In this document: piece by piece, positions 53,176-61,497 of the stretch
Position numbering within the stretch: position 1 is the first letter of the stretch
How the letters are laid out: each line of letters starts with the position of its first letter
Assembly (NCBI GenBank): GCA_021770065.1
Contig: JAETRR010000024.1
Location: 37,334 to 101,333 of the forward strand
DNA from: Lachnoclostridium sp.
GTDB taxonomy: Bacteria; Bacillota; Clostridia; Lachnospirales; Lachnospiraceae
Direction of reading: 5' to 3'
DNA: 64,000 nt
Program-made: the position numbers and the translations under genes
Notes under the pieces: model-generated
Told to the model about the DNA's origin: nothing
The model's input: only the letters and a program-made list of their open reading frames with translations
Database searches by the model: none

Positions 53176-56100
53176 ATGAAGCCTCCTGACTCTTTGATCC
53201 ATCAATGGCGGAATACTTATTTTCCTCCTGGTCAAGCTTTACCGTTATCTTTTTCTTATTCTGTACATCCAGTAAGGAAATGTTCACAGGATCATCCTCA
53301 TCTATTTCAGATACAGATTGAAGCTGCTCAATAAATCGCCACACTTTCTTTACAAGATCAGATTCCATAAACAGTACAGGAACTCCTCTGTCTGCCTCCG
53401 TTAAAAGGACATACATATCAAAATCAATTTTCAAGAAGATATTCGAAGCATTCTTCTTTTCAAGGCGAATGTAGTTTGATGTCATTTCTATTCCAGTCTG
53501 CATCAGCTCTGAGAGTGTAGGATGGCCGATTTTCAACCCGCTCTTTTTAATAGAACCTACTGAAATGAGTACCTTTCTCGGTTCATTATCATATCGATGC
53601 CCCGACCATATCTGAAGCTCTGAATTTGACGGTTTTTCTGATCCAAAGAATTTATTCAGCTTAAGCACAAGCTCCTTTATAGTTTTTGAATCCTCCTGCT
53701 TCAGCAACTCCTGGAAATGACTTACCTCATCATCTAAAATTTTCAATAGCTGTCCTCCGTCTGTATTAAAGAAGAAGAACTGCCTCTTCCTAAGCTGAAA
53801 GAGTTCATCATTATCGTAAGCGATTGCCTCTGCCGGGACTTCATAATCCTTGACCCAGCTTTCGGACGCTATGTCGTTGCTAAGAATTTTTTCATCCCAA
53901 ATAGGATGTGAAATCTTAACTGGATCAATGGCTGATTGAATCGCCTTAAACAATCCGCCTTTTCCGGAATAGATCAAATTAACAAGATTGTATTCCTTGT
54001 TACCGGTAGTTTTTGCAATCGTATTGCACGCCCTGTTTCCAAATATCAGATATGATATAAAGCTCTGCAACTCACGAAGTGTAGCATGATAGCCTTTGAG
54101 TGCTACTCTTTGGAGAATTATATAGAGCCTATCCTGAAAAAGCTCATTTCTTAAAAGCTGACAGTTCTTATGTACCTCGCAGTTAGTATTTAATGGGCAG
54201 CTTGCACATTCGGTATAATGCTTTTCATCTGTAAGCTTTATAATTGCCTGGTTAAGAATTTCTTTTGTAAGAACCTCTCTCTTGCTTAGGTCGTAGACAA
54301 CCAAATCTGATTCATTAGCAGGCTCATTGTGGAATACCACCGCATGGCTCATCTGCTCATAAGCTTCTCTGACCGGATCAAAATCCTTACAATACTGATA
54401 CAACGAATATAGGACCGCCGCATTAATAGCAATAACGTAAGGTACCTTTTGGTCTCTTGCCTGCTTCCAGTGCTTATATAACTCCTCATTTGGTAAAGTA
54501 CTTGCATCTATCTCAATAATGACCGGCTTTCCGAGGTTCTCAAGCTTATCCTTCAGCATACGGATGATATGTGTCTTACCATCTCCCGGATTTCCTGTAA
54601 GCACGATATCCTTACCTACCATTGCAGCATCCAGGATAGCCTGATCCAAACGAGTCGTCAGATGAATATTTGACAACAGATTGGAATTAATATGATCTGC
54701 ATATGCGCTTGAACCCCTGTAAAAATCTCTAACGAACTGTAATCCAGTTTTTGTATCATCTGCTACAGGCATATGTGAATCCTCCTTAAGTTTCTTAAAG
54801 CTCCACTTTTCGTCTTCGTTAATCTGATTACTTACAAGGAAGCCCTTTTTATTAAAATTGCGTACTCTTTCATAAATTGGCTCATAATTAAGTCTACTGC
54901 CAAGCCATCTATTCTGCCAGTAGCTTATGATGGTATTTGTACCCTTTTCATAATCCGACATATCAGTATAGTACTCTGGCTCTTGGTCTATTCCCATTAA
55001 ATAGTTAAAGGTATTCTTTGCAAGGCACGCTCCATAAACAATTCTCGACATTGCATGCTTAGAAAAATCCTTAGAATCTTCATTAGTTGACTCAAGAAGC
55101 TCTCTGATAGCCATTGTCAGTAATCGCATTTTGGGGCTTGCGCCTTCACCGAATACATGATTTATGCGGTTAAAATCATCTGTAGTTGCCTCAGTAAGAC
55201 TCATCGTGGTTGCTTTGCTAATATGCATAGTACCAAAGCCAATTGTCATTCCAAGCTGCTTCCAAACGACATCAAAATCCGATTCAAATATTTCCTTCGG
55301 AAGCTTAAGACGGTTGTATTGGCTCGACCCCACGTAGTAAAGCGATGTCGTTCCTACATATACTAAATCCGCCGGTCGACAAACAGGTTGGCCTTTCAGT
55401 CGGCTCGCGATCTCACTGCTTTTATTTTCATATCTTTCCTTGTAATCATGCACTACCTGTGGAGAGGTTGCTAATAATGCAACGAGCTTTCCACCTAGAA
55501 TTTCATTGTACGGAGGGATTGCTCCGCAAACATTCAACTCCATCATGCTGGAGCCTATATGCTTAGTCTTCTGCGCAACAAGTGCAGTTCGTATCATAGA
55601 GTTACCGAGCTCACTCTTGCAAAAATCCTTCCAGTCCTCTTCGAAGGATTCAGACTCTACAAGATCTGTTATTACCTTTTTTGCGCTTAACAGCTTAGCA
55701 AGCTGTTCTGCTCTTTTTCGACGATATAAAGCGTTCTCTGTGTCCTTTGAAATACTTCCAAGCTCGCTCTTTTCCTCTTCCTCTATGTCGCTCTCCAAGG
55801 CATCTCGCAGAAGTCTTTGCCGCTGCTGCTCAGCATTGGCTGCAATATCCTGCAAATCCTGTATATCCTCATCCGTTGGCCGCTCAACGGTGGCAGCTGT
55901 GCATAGCTCTGAATAATCAATTCCGCCAATTCCATCTGCTATATAGCCTAAAAGCTTCGAAAAATATTCTTTTGCTCCATCAGAATCAGCCTTAAGTATC
56001 TGATCAATATACGCTTTTTGATTCCAACCTATATAATCATCACGGCATGTGATCTGCACAGCGCAGTTTTCTAATGATGCGATTCCCATTACAGCATGCA

Positions 56101-56767
56101 TTGGATGAGCAGCATCTCTTATGAGATATTGCATTGTTCGTCCGGGTGTGGTTTCTGCTGGTGTGGACCAGGTCAACCTGAAATACCGCCAAATTTCTGA
56201 AAGCTTTAAGCCTGTATATTCATCTCGTTCATTTTCCTTTACCAGTTGAAGATACGGCTTCACCGCTTCAGTAACCGGCAAGTCGCCACACTTCGCAGCT
56301 TCCAGTCTTTCTACAAGCTCATTTCCGTCAGCTATAAGGCTTTCGATTCCAAGCTTATTAGCACCTGGCGTCTCCATACGATTTATAAAATCAGTATACG
56401 TCACCAAACGCTCATGTCTGCTGTCACTCATCCAGCTTCTCAAAAGAGCTTTCACCTCTGGAGAGGTTGTGTCTCTCATATCCGATCCGTTTAAGCTTGG
56501 AAGACTCATATATAAAACGCCATCTCGATAGCAAGCCTTCCAGGAGGCCCTGATCAGATCCCGGAAAAGTAACCATACGGCCCTATATTTTTTTCGCTGC
56601 TCCAGATTAAAGTGGCATTCATCCTCTACCCACTTAATCTCTCCATTTGCGATTTTTTCTATTTCAATCACCGAAGCCGAGTCTTTAATTTCAGAGGCGG
56701 CATTATAAAAGCGCACTCTAAAATCGCCCTCAAGCTTCGGGCGAAAAGGTATTTCTCTATTTAGCAT
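53168..56767 (-). CDS. DruA-like (DUF4338) region fused to a DptF-like P-loop ATPase
   Basis: ATG at 56767 is preferred (AGTGAGG upstream) over 56791. The protein has 1199 residues. Residues about 205-560 read GRTMQYLIRDAAHPMHAVMG, CRDDYIGWNQ, PYNEILGGKLVALLATSP, TTSLYYVGSSQYNRLKLP and GFGTMHISK, the ordered blocks of DUF4338/DruA proteins of Druantia defence. Residues about 700-1190 form an ATPase: Walker A VLTGNPGDGKTHII (about 727), a four-Cys cluster CASCPLNTNCEVHKNC (about 865), then helical regions, reminiscent of DptF. The first 200 residues are unassigned. A fusion of these two defence families is unusual. Motif recognition is by eye. Confidence 0.7.
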   Translation of the reverse strand: MLNREIPFRPKLEGDFRVRFYNAASEIKDSASVIEIEKIANGEIKWVEDECHFNLEQRKKYRAVWLLFRDLIRASWKACYRDGVLYMSLPSLNGSDMRDTTSPEVKALLRSWMSDSRHERLVTYTDFINRMETPGANKLGIESLIADGNELVERLEAAKCGDLPVTEAVKPYLQLVKENERDEYTGLKLSEIWRYFRLTWSTPAETTPGRTMQYLIRDAAHPMHAVMGIASLENCAVQITCRDDYIGWNQKAYIDQILKADSDGAKEYFSKLLGYIADGIGGIDYSELCTAATVERPTDEDIQDLQDIAANAEQQRQRLLRDALESDIEEEEKSELGSISKDTENALYRRKRAEQLAKLLSAKKVITDLVESESFEEDWKDFCKSELGNSMIRTALVAQKTKHIGSSMMELNVCGAIPPYNEILGGKLVALLATSPQVVHDYKERYENKSSEIASRLKGQPVCRPADLVYVGTTSLYYVGSSQYNRLKLPKEIFESDFDVVWKQLGMTIGFGTMHISKATTMSLTEATTDDFNRINHVFGEGASPKMRLLTMAIRELLESTNEDSKDFSKHAMSRIVYGACLAKNTFNYLMGIDQEPEYYTDMSDYEKGTNTIISYWQNRWLGSRLNYEPIYERVRNFNKKGFLVSNQINEDEKWSFKKLKEDSHMPVADDTKTGLQFVRDFYRGSSAYADHINSNLLSNIHLTTRLDQAILDAAMVGKDIVLTGNPGDGKTHIIRMLKDKLENLGKPVIIEIDASTLPNEELYKHWKQARDQKVPYVIAINAAVLYSLYQYCKDFDPVREAYEQMSHAVVFHNEPANESDLVVYDLSKREVLTKEILNQAIIKLTDEKHYTECASCPLNTNCEVHKNCQLLRNELFQDRLYIILQRVALKGYHATLRELQSFISYLIFGNRACNTIAKTTGNKEYNLVNLIYSGKGGLFKAIQSAIDPVKISHPIWDEKILSNDIASESWVKDYEVPAEAIAYDNDELFQLRKRQFFFFNTDGGQLLKILDDEVSHFQELLKQEDSKTIKELVLKLNKFFGSEKPSNSELQIWSGHRYDNEPRKVLISVGSIKKSGLKIGHPTLSELMQTGIEMTSNYIRLEKKNASNIFLKIDFDMYVLLTEADRGVPVLFMESDLVKKVWRFIEQLQSVSEIDEDDPVNISLLDVQNKKKITVKLDQEENKYSAIDGSKSQEASYV

Positions 56768-56799
56768 AGATGAAGCCTCACTTCCTACCATTTTTCATC

Positions 56800-56859
56800 A
56801 ATGACTATTACACCACAGCACGTCATAATGGCTTTTGTGGTTATGAAAAAATAGTCATT
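56800..56859. promoter_or_regulatory. Inverted repeat between XRE gene and DruA/DptF-like gene
   Basis: AATGACTAT (56800-56808) and ATAGTCATT (56851-56859) are perfect 9-base arms; inside them CACCAC/GTGGT extend the symmetry. It sits in the only sizeable gap of the run (97 bp or more), so it is a likely operator for the XRE protein or a processing hairpin. Confidence 0.55.
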
Positions 56860-56888
56860 TGTAATATATATCACAAGCAGTCCTATAA

Positions 56889-57128
56889 TCAGGGCTCGAT
56901 ATCTTTTGAAGCTGTAATAATATCATCCTCTGTGTCCGGTATAAATTCCATAATGTCAGAAACATCACAATTTAGTTCCCTACAGATTTTTGCCAAAACA
57001 TCTGTAGTAACATTTTCGTCCTTTGTAAGCTTAGCCAATGAAGAAGAACTGATACCCGCTTTTTTCCGCAGATCAGACTTTTTCATCTGCTTGTCAATCA
57101 ATAGTTTCCAAAGCTTGTTATAACTCAT
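56889..57128 (-). CDS. XRE family regulator of the defence operon
   Basis: The ATG at 57128 (or 57134) overlaps the end of the ABC ATPase gene. The 79-residue product is a compact XRE HTH (SYNKLWKLLIDKQMKKSDLRKKAGISSSSLAKLTKDENVTTDVLAKICRELNCDVSDIMEFI), similar to YozG/SinR-type regulators that often sit in defence operons. It lies between the ABC-3C genes and the DruA/DptF-like gene and may control the second half through the inverted repeat at 56800-56859. Confidence 0.92.
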   Translation of the reverse strand: MSYNKLWKLLIDKQMKKSDLRKKAGISSSSLAKLTKDENVTTDVLAKICRELNCDVSDIMEFIPDTEDDIITASKDIEP

Positions 57129-58788
57129 CTTCATTTTGTGTCTGCTCCTCTGTATCCCATGAACGACCATATAATTCAGAGCCGTTTGTTGACAGTCTCA
57201 ATACGCAATGATCTTCCAAGATTTTCTGCGTCGCAGGCCTGCAATCCGCCTGCTTATCATAAGAAATAAATATCTGTTTCTTAGTGCTGTTGTATATGCG
57301 GATGATTCCGTCTTCAACATCCTTTCCAAGGTTCTTGAAGAGCAAGGAATCATGCGCTAACGCTGGCAATGCTGTAGTAAACAGGACAGCCAGGTCATAT
57401 ACAATCATTCCCTTATAATTTGACCCCGTTCCGGTATTATCTGGTGTCTCAAACTTATAGCTGTTATACGCGTTAAAATGCACATACGGTGATTTTTTCT
57501 TTGTTGCAAATAGGGTATCGTTGAACTCTTCCATCTTGTTGTTTAGAATACCTTCAATTTCACGAAGGATGTCCTCGATACTCTTCTTGAGAACTTCATC
57601 GGCCGTTGCCTTTGCAGATTGAAGATCCTTTAGCGTAAGATAGGCTTGATTCTGTGTCTTCAGAGCATCTATTTCGCCCTTCAGCTCTGAGTGTCGATCC
57701 AAGAAATCCCGAGAGATACCTCCTACAAATCCTAGCTCTTTAATTTGCGCAGTGATCATATCCAACTGCTGCCGTAATGCAGCTATCTCTCCCTCAATGG
57801 CAGCTTTCTCATCAGCAAACTGAGCATCCAGGATCTTTGCCAGCTTCTGATGGTAGCGTTCCACTTCATAGAGCTTCTTTAGATTCACTTCCGGGAAAAA
57901 ATCTTGCAATGCTGACATATCTGCCTCTGTAGGATACAGACCATATTCTAGGCTCATGCTTACCAATCGTAGTCGGCGTTCTCTCGAATGAATGGCGTTT
58001 TCAATACTCAGTTTTTTATTGGTTAATTCCGCCTTCTTCTGGTTCAGTTCAATCTCTTCTTCTGTATGGCCCTTTTCTGCTTCTTCCATCAACGTTGAAA
58101 GCTGCAGTTCCAAGTTGCGTATCTGAGCCAAGTTTTCTTCGTATTTTTTGTTACCTCCCACCAGATCAGAGATAAAACGATATTTTCTGGCTTCCCTGTA
58201 AGCATCCAATTTTTTCTGGTGTTCTGTTACGCTGTCTTTGAATATTTCAATATCCTTATACTTATCAAAGATCGTCAGGATCGAGGTAATGGATTTATCC
58301 ATATTCTGTCCTGGGATTCCTTGTAGCGGATTGAGCTCATCCGTATTCTTTTTTCCGTATATTCGGAAAAAACTACTCACTGCAATACGGAAAGACAATC
58401 CCTCAAAGTCCATATGGTATTGCTTTTTCAGCCAATTAGTATACTGATCTTTTGTATAGCTGTTGCCTGTAAGCTCATACTGATCATTACAGAAATCGCA
58501 AATATGTATCGTATTTGGGTCTCCGGTTTCCCTAGCAAAGTAATATTTTACCCCGTCAAATTCGAAGGTGAAGAAAATCGTATGATGTCCTTCATGTTTG
58601 ACGCCATCGCTCTTAACATACGTACTTCCACCAAACACAAAGTCAATCGCCAGCAATGCCGATGACTTTCCAATAGACATCGCGCCATCCTCTTTACCGA
58701 GCACAACATTCAGACCCTCTCCGAACTTAATCGGAGGCCGTTCTTCTCCCTTTTCCTTAAAGACAGGTGATCTCATTTCGACAAGCAC
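57118..58788 (-). CDS. ABC-3C system ABC ATPase (DUF2326-type)
   Basis: The 556-residue protein starts with a strand-rich ATPase head, and the nucleotide loop is GAMSIGKSSALLAIDFVFGG (residues about 37-55). It has a long coiled coil (about 185-400: EENLAQIRNLELQLSTLMEEAEKG and following), then a second ATPase lobe with YKGMIVYDLAVLFTTALPALAHDSLLFKNL (about 460-490) and ISYDKQADC. This is the SMC-like architecture of DUF2326 ABC ATPases of ABC three-component systems, which are predicted to sense invader nucleic acids and fire an effector. It overlaps its middle component by 16 bp. Confidence 0.85.
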   Translation of the reverse strand: MLVEMRSPVFKEKGEERPPIKFGEGLNVVLGKEDGAMSIGKSSALLAIDFVFGGSTYVKSDGVKHEGHHTIFFTFEFDGVKYYFARETGDPNTIHICDFCNDQYELTGNSYTKDQYTNWLKKQYHMDFEGLSFRIAVSSFFRIYGKKNTDELNPLQGIPGQNMDKSITSILTIFDKYKDIEIFKDSVTEHQKKLDAYREARKYRFISDLVGGNKKYEENLAQIRNLELQLSTLMEEAEKGHTEEEIELNQKKAELTNKKLSIENAIHSRERRLRLVSMSLEYGLYPTEADMSALQDFFPEVNLKKLYEVERYHQKLAKILDAQFADEKAAIEGEIAALRQQLDMITAQIKELGFVGGISRDFLDRHSELKGEIDALKTQNQAYLTLKDLQSAKATADEVLKKSIEDILREIEGILNNKMEEFNDTLFATKKKSPYVHFNAYNSYKFETPDNTGTGSNYKGMIVYDLAVLFTTALPALAHDSLLFKNLGKDVEDGIIRIYNSTKKQIFISYDKQADCRPATQKILEDHCVLRLSTNGSELYGRSWDTEEQTQNEDEL

Positions 58789-58997
58789 ATGAACACCTCC
58801 CCGTCCTCATTTAAATCTGCTGCATTTAAAGCATATAAGCAATCCATCACGGACATAAAATCTGTTGGATCTTCTAACACAGGTTTCATCTGATTATAGA
58901 GATCTTTTACTGAAACCGGTCCATTCTTTATTTTATTCAACACAAGTGGCACAAGTGCCAGGGTACTTTCTTTATATGAGTATAGTTTATTTGGCAT
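58773..58997 (-). CDS. ABC-3C system middle component
   Basis: ATG at 58997 follows GAGGTG; it overlaps the effector gene end by 11 bp and the ATPase start by 16 bp. The 74-residue product (MPNKLYSYKESTLALVPLVL, then LYNQMKPVLEDPTDFMSVMD) is a small winged-helix-like protein. The size, and the place between ATPase and effector, match middle components of ABC-3C systems. Confidence 0.75.
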   Translation of the reverse strand: MPNKLYSYKESTLALVPLVLNKIKNGPVSVKDLYNQMKPVLEDPTDFMSVMDCLYALNAADLNEDGEVFMCLSK

Positions 58998-60165
58998 CTG
59001 CATCTGGCACCTCGAATATTTCGCATTTAGCAATAAAGTATGAGGTCACTATTTGACAATAAATATCCTCCTGAAGGCTCACCTTGTGAACCTTCTCCGA
59101 TATTTCATTGAAGATCTCAATATTCGTCTTCTTTGCCTTCTTTAGCCTCTTATAAATTGCCTTCATCTGATCTTGCACAGCATCGTAATCTATCTCTCCG
59201 CGTTTATCAGCGCTAGTGATGATTTCTTTAAGTGTTACATAATAGGTATCAACGTAGTTCTTTACGGTTTTATATAATGCCAGGTTTCTATCCGGTGGCA
59301 GTTTCTTTCTGATATCCTGTGGATCAAGGGATGGATCCAGCAAATCCTTTTCCTTCAGATTTGCAATCTTTTTCATCACACCAATAATCTCTTTTTCTAT
59401 CGGATAACCATCTAATAGCCTCATGCTTTGTTTGTGTGCCATCAGAATCTTTTTGACTCCAGCAAGTTCCTTACTCAGTCTCTTACTGCTATCCAGAGAA
59501 TACGTTCCCTGACATAGAGGACACATTGCCAGCAGGTTGTCTACTGTTGCTTCTTTTTGTTTATCAATGAGCGTAACCTCAAAAACATGGATCACTTTCC
59601 CATTGTCAGCCAAAGTCAGCGACCTGCCACAGCCAGGAAATGCACAAGAATCATCTGATTCATCTCGTAAGTAGTCGCCAAATCGTAGCTTCAAATCCAT
59701 CGCCTGCTGCAGTTGTCTCTGGCACTCAAGCTCGTCCTGCTGAACTAATCCGGCCAAAACTCTAATAATCTCAACAAAGCAGTACGCCAATTTTTCCGCA
59801 ATATTATCTGCTGTCGCCGATGGGTCATACCCCTTATAGTCATCTGCTAATAAAGCCAGAACAGCCTTCGGCCTCTCCTCCAACGACTCAACAAACATTT
59901 CCGGAAACAGGCGGTAAACAATACTCTGGGCAAACTTTTTTGATGGTTTTCGTTTTGCATAGGTACGCAACGTATTATCGTTTGTTAGCTTGGTATTTGG
60001 ATCCTTTGGTGTCCCCCATTCCTCCTCTGTTACATCTGTAATCATCGCTATGAGATTTCTGAAAAAGTACGGAACATCTGTCCCATCTGATATGCGATTT
60101 TTCATCATTGAAAAGAAATCCTTAAATTCCACGCTACATCTTCCTTTCTCAGAATTTTGAACCAT
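58987..60165 (-). CDS. ABC-3C effector with HNH-like zinc domain
   Basis: Up to 392 residues from ATG at 60165; a GTG at 60132 with AAAGGAAG upstream is an alternative start. Residues 174-218 contain CAFPGC, IHVFEV, ATVDNLLAMCPLC: two Cys pairs, a His (193) and an Asn (210) spaced as in treble-clef HNH nucleases, though the final His of the HNH is replaced by Gly-Thr-Tyr. The C-terminal 150 residues, with the stop overlapping the middle component, fit the conserved C-terminal domain of ABC-3C effectors. Nuclease activity is likely but not proven, given the lost residue. Confidence 0.78.
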   Translation of the reverse strand: MVQNSEKGRCSVEFKDFFSMMKNRISDGTDVPYFFRNLIAMITDVTEEEWGTPKDPNTKLTNDNTLRTYAKRKPSKKFAQSIVYRLFPEMFVESLEERPKAVLALLADDYKGYDPSATADNIAEKLAYCFVEIIRVLAGLVQQDELECQRQLQQAMDLKLRFGDYLRDESDDSCAFPGCGRSLTLADNGKVIHVFEVTLIDKQKEATVDNLLAMCPLCQGTYSLDSSKRLSKELAGVKKILMAHKQSMRLLDGYPIEKEIIGVMKKIANLKEKDLLDPSLDPQDIRKKLPPDRNLALYKTVKNYVDTYYVTLKEIITSADKRGEIDYDAVQDQMKAIYKRLKKAKKTNIEIFNEISEKVHKVSLQEDIYCQIVTSYFIAKCEIFEVPDADAK

Positions 60166-60227
60166 GATGAACCACCGTGGACCAAACCATCCCCGTGTGA
60201 AACTGTGCTTTTTTTATAATGATCTCA

Positions 60228-60250
60228 GCATATGGGGGACGCCCCTATGC
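60228..60250. promoter_or_regulatory. Palindrome just downstream of the defence operon promoter
   Basis: A 23-nt near-perfect inverted repeat (GCATA..GGGG / CCCC..TATGC) lies about 30 bp downstream of the -10 box on the minus strand, a usual place for an operator. Confidence 0.6.
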
Positions 60251-60283
60251 AATGCACCAAGACATACAAGGATATCATAGCAT

Positions 60284-60302
60284 CCTTATGTCCGTTTGTC
60301 AA
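60284..60302 (-). promoter_or_regulatory. Promoter of the ABC-3C/DruA-DptF-like operon
   Basis: TTGACA (60302-60297) and TATGAT (60289-60284) lie on the minus strand upstream of the effector gene at 60165. As measured the boxes are close together (7 bp by these coordinates). Confidence 0.3.
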
Positions 60303-60477
60303 AAACTTGGTTTGTGTTAAGGACCTTTTTGCTTTTCAAAGGATTTTTTTAATGTGAAAAAGTCATTCCTTTCAGGACCAAGTTTTATAGCTCCGGAGCC
60401 TCGCTTCCCTTAGCTAAGGAAGGTCTCTTCGAACCCTGGAGAACAACTTAATAACAGACCAGCCTAGAGAGACAGCT

Positions 60478-60577
60478 GGCCATTCACGACTATAGGAGGA
60501 ATCCTTATGAATGGCCTACTGAATTATCGGCTTATAGATATCTATCATGCGGTTTCCTCCGCGCAAATCCGAGGAGG
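60478..60577 (+). promoter_or_regulatory. Two ribosome-site-hiding hairpins in the leader
   Basis: GGCCATTCA (60478-60486) and TGAATGGCC (60508-60516) can pair around the AGGAGG and ATG of the leader ORF. Farther on CCTCC (60556-60560) can pair with GGAGG (60573-60577), the ribosome site of the 60584 gene. Translation of the leader would unfold the second. Confidence 0.6.
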
Positions 60578-60644
60578 CAACACATGGCAGATATTGATTT
60601 TAACAAGTACAGCAACAAGAAACCTTACAACAACGCTCCGTTAG
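60507..60644 (+). CDS. Leader ORF, 45 residues
   Basis: ATG after TAGGAGGAATCCTT encodes MNGLLNYRLIDIYHAVSSAQ and runs 45 codons to TAG at 60642-60644, overlapping the next gene by 61 bp in another frame. Its role is probably translational control of that gene; the peptide has no known family. Confidence 0.5.
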   Translation: MNGLLNYRLIDIYHAVSSAQIRGGNTWQILILTSTATRNLTTTLR

Positions 60645-61162
60645 CACCGGATCAGTACCTCGCTCCCTTTTTCGTAAAGGACTGGGATGAAGTCAGACAG
60701 ATGGATTACCATCGCGACAATTTAGAGACCTGGCACTTCAGCGGCATTCCTGTATTGGTTGCCTTCACACCGGTCACAGAGGAGCAGTTCCCGATTACGA
60801 TGAAGATCTTCTGGAGCAAGGTTCGTAATCACATCAAAAGCTTGGGCGGAAATCCGAATGTCATTTCCTACGACAAGTTTCTCGATGATAAGTCAGAGGA
60901 TAGCAGCAACGGCTATAATCCGGCGCAGGTAACCTCGCTTGAGAGCACGGCTCTGCTCGGCATCATCATCGATGATCTGATCCGCGAGGTAGGCGAAAAA
61001 AATCCCCGCTACGGTCATATCCTGCAACTGATCAAGGAGCAGTACACCAAGGGCGAAATCCTTGATGTGATTCTATCCGAATACGGCCTTAAGAAAACGC
61101 AGGCCTACAGCGAGATCAAGGCAGCTCAGAAAATGGCCAATGAGCTTTACTACGCCGATTAA
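60584..61162 (+). CDS. Conserved mobile-element protein with region-4-like HTH tail
   Basis: The 192-residue protein starts MADIDFNKYSNKKPYNN and ends with TKGEILDVILSEYGLKKTQAYSEIKAAQKMANELYY, a helix-turn-helix-like stretch. Proteins of this type occur near the partition genes of clostridial conjugative elements; a regulatory role is inferred only. It has an AGGAGG site that can be hidden in a hairpin. Confidence 0.7.
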   Translation: MADIDFNKYSNKKPYNNAPLAPDQYLAPFFVKDWDEVRQMDYHRDNLETWHFSGIPVLVAFTPVTEEQFPITMKIFWSKVRNHIKSLGGNPNVISYDKFLDDKSEDSSNGYNPAQVTSLESTALLGIIIDDLIREVGEKNPRYGHILQLIKEQYTKGEILDVILSEYGLKKTQAYSEIKAAQKMANELYYAD

Positions 61163-61221
61163 TCAAATGCACGCAACAATTAGGAAAGCAGCGGCACTCT
61201 CCACGAATGTCGCTGCTATCT

Positions 61222-61497
61222 TTATACATGTCCCCTCACCTGCAATTGGTATGTATCATGTCCCTTAATACTTCTCACTGCCTGGTTCAGAGTATTCGCT
61301 CTGCCATGCTGATGATACGGACACTTAAAGAAATGCTTGTGAAATATGATGAGTGACTGCTCTGTAGGATACTCTGTGCAGTGCAGGTACCAATAATGAC
61401 CCGTATTCCGGCTCTGAATCGTGATATCTCTATCATCCATCAGAATGATATTGAAGTACCCCGAATCAATCTTCTTTAGGCTGCTTTCATCAAACAT
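61222..61497 (-). CDS. Hypothetical protein in partition operon
   Basis: ATG at 61497 follows AAGGGAAGG and overlaps the parB stop. The 91-residue product (ESSLKKIDSGYFNIILMDDRD) has His/Cys-rich FKCPYHQHGR but no recognised domain. Position after parAB suggests a backbone gene of the element. Confidence 0.7.
   Translation of the reverse strand: MFDESSLKKIDSGYFNIILMDDRDITIQSRNTGHYWYLHCTEYPTEQSLIIFHKHFFKCPYHQHGRANTLNQAVRSIKGHDTYQLQVRGHV

Noticed and set aside
46257..60165. Assignment of the island as BREX, DISARM or classical Druantia
   Set aside because: No PglZ, PglX methyltransferase, DrmA-type helicase or DUF1998 DruE was recognised, so those names are not supported.
60228..60250. Palindrome considered as part of a CRISPR-like or tandem array
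   Set aside because: Single copy; no array of repeats with spacers was seen anywhere in the window.
60284..60302. TTGACA/TATGAT boxes upstream of the ABC-3C effector as a perfect 17-bp-spaced promoter
   Set aside because: My first impression of a 17-bp spacer does not agree with the base coordinates, which give a much shorter spacing; retained only as a low-confidence promoter.
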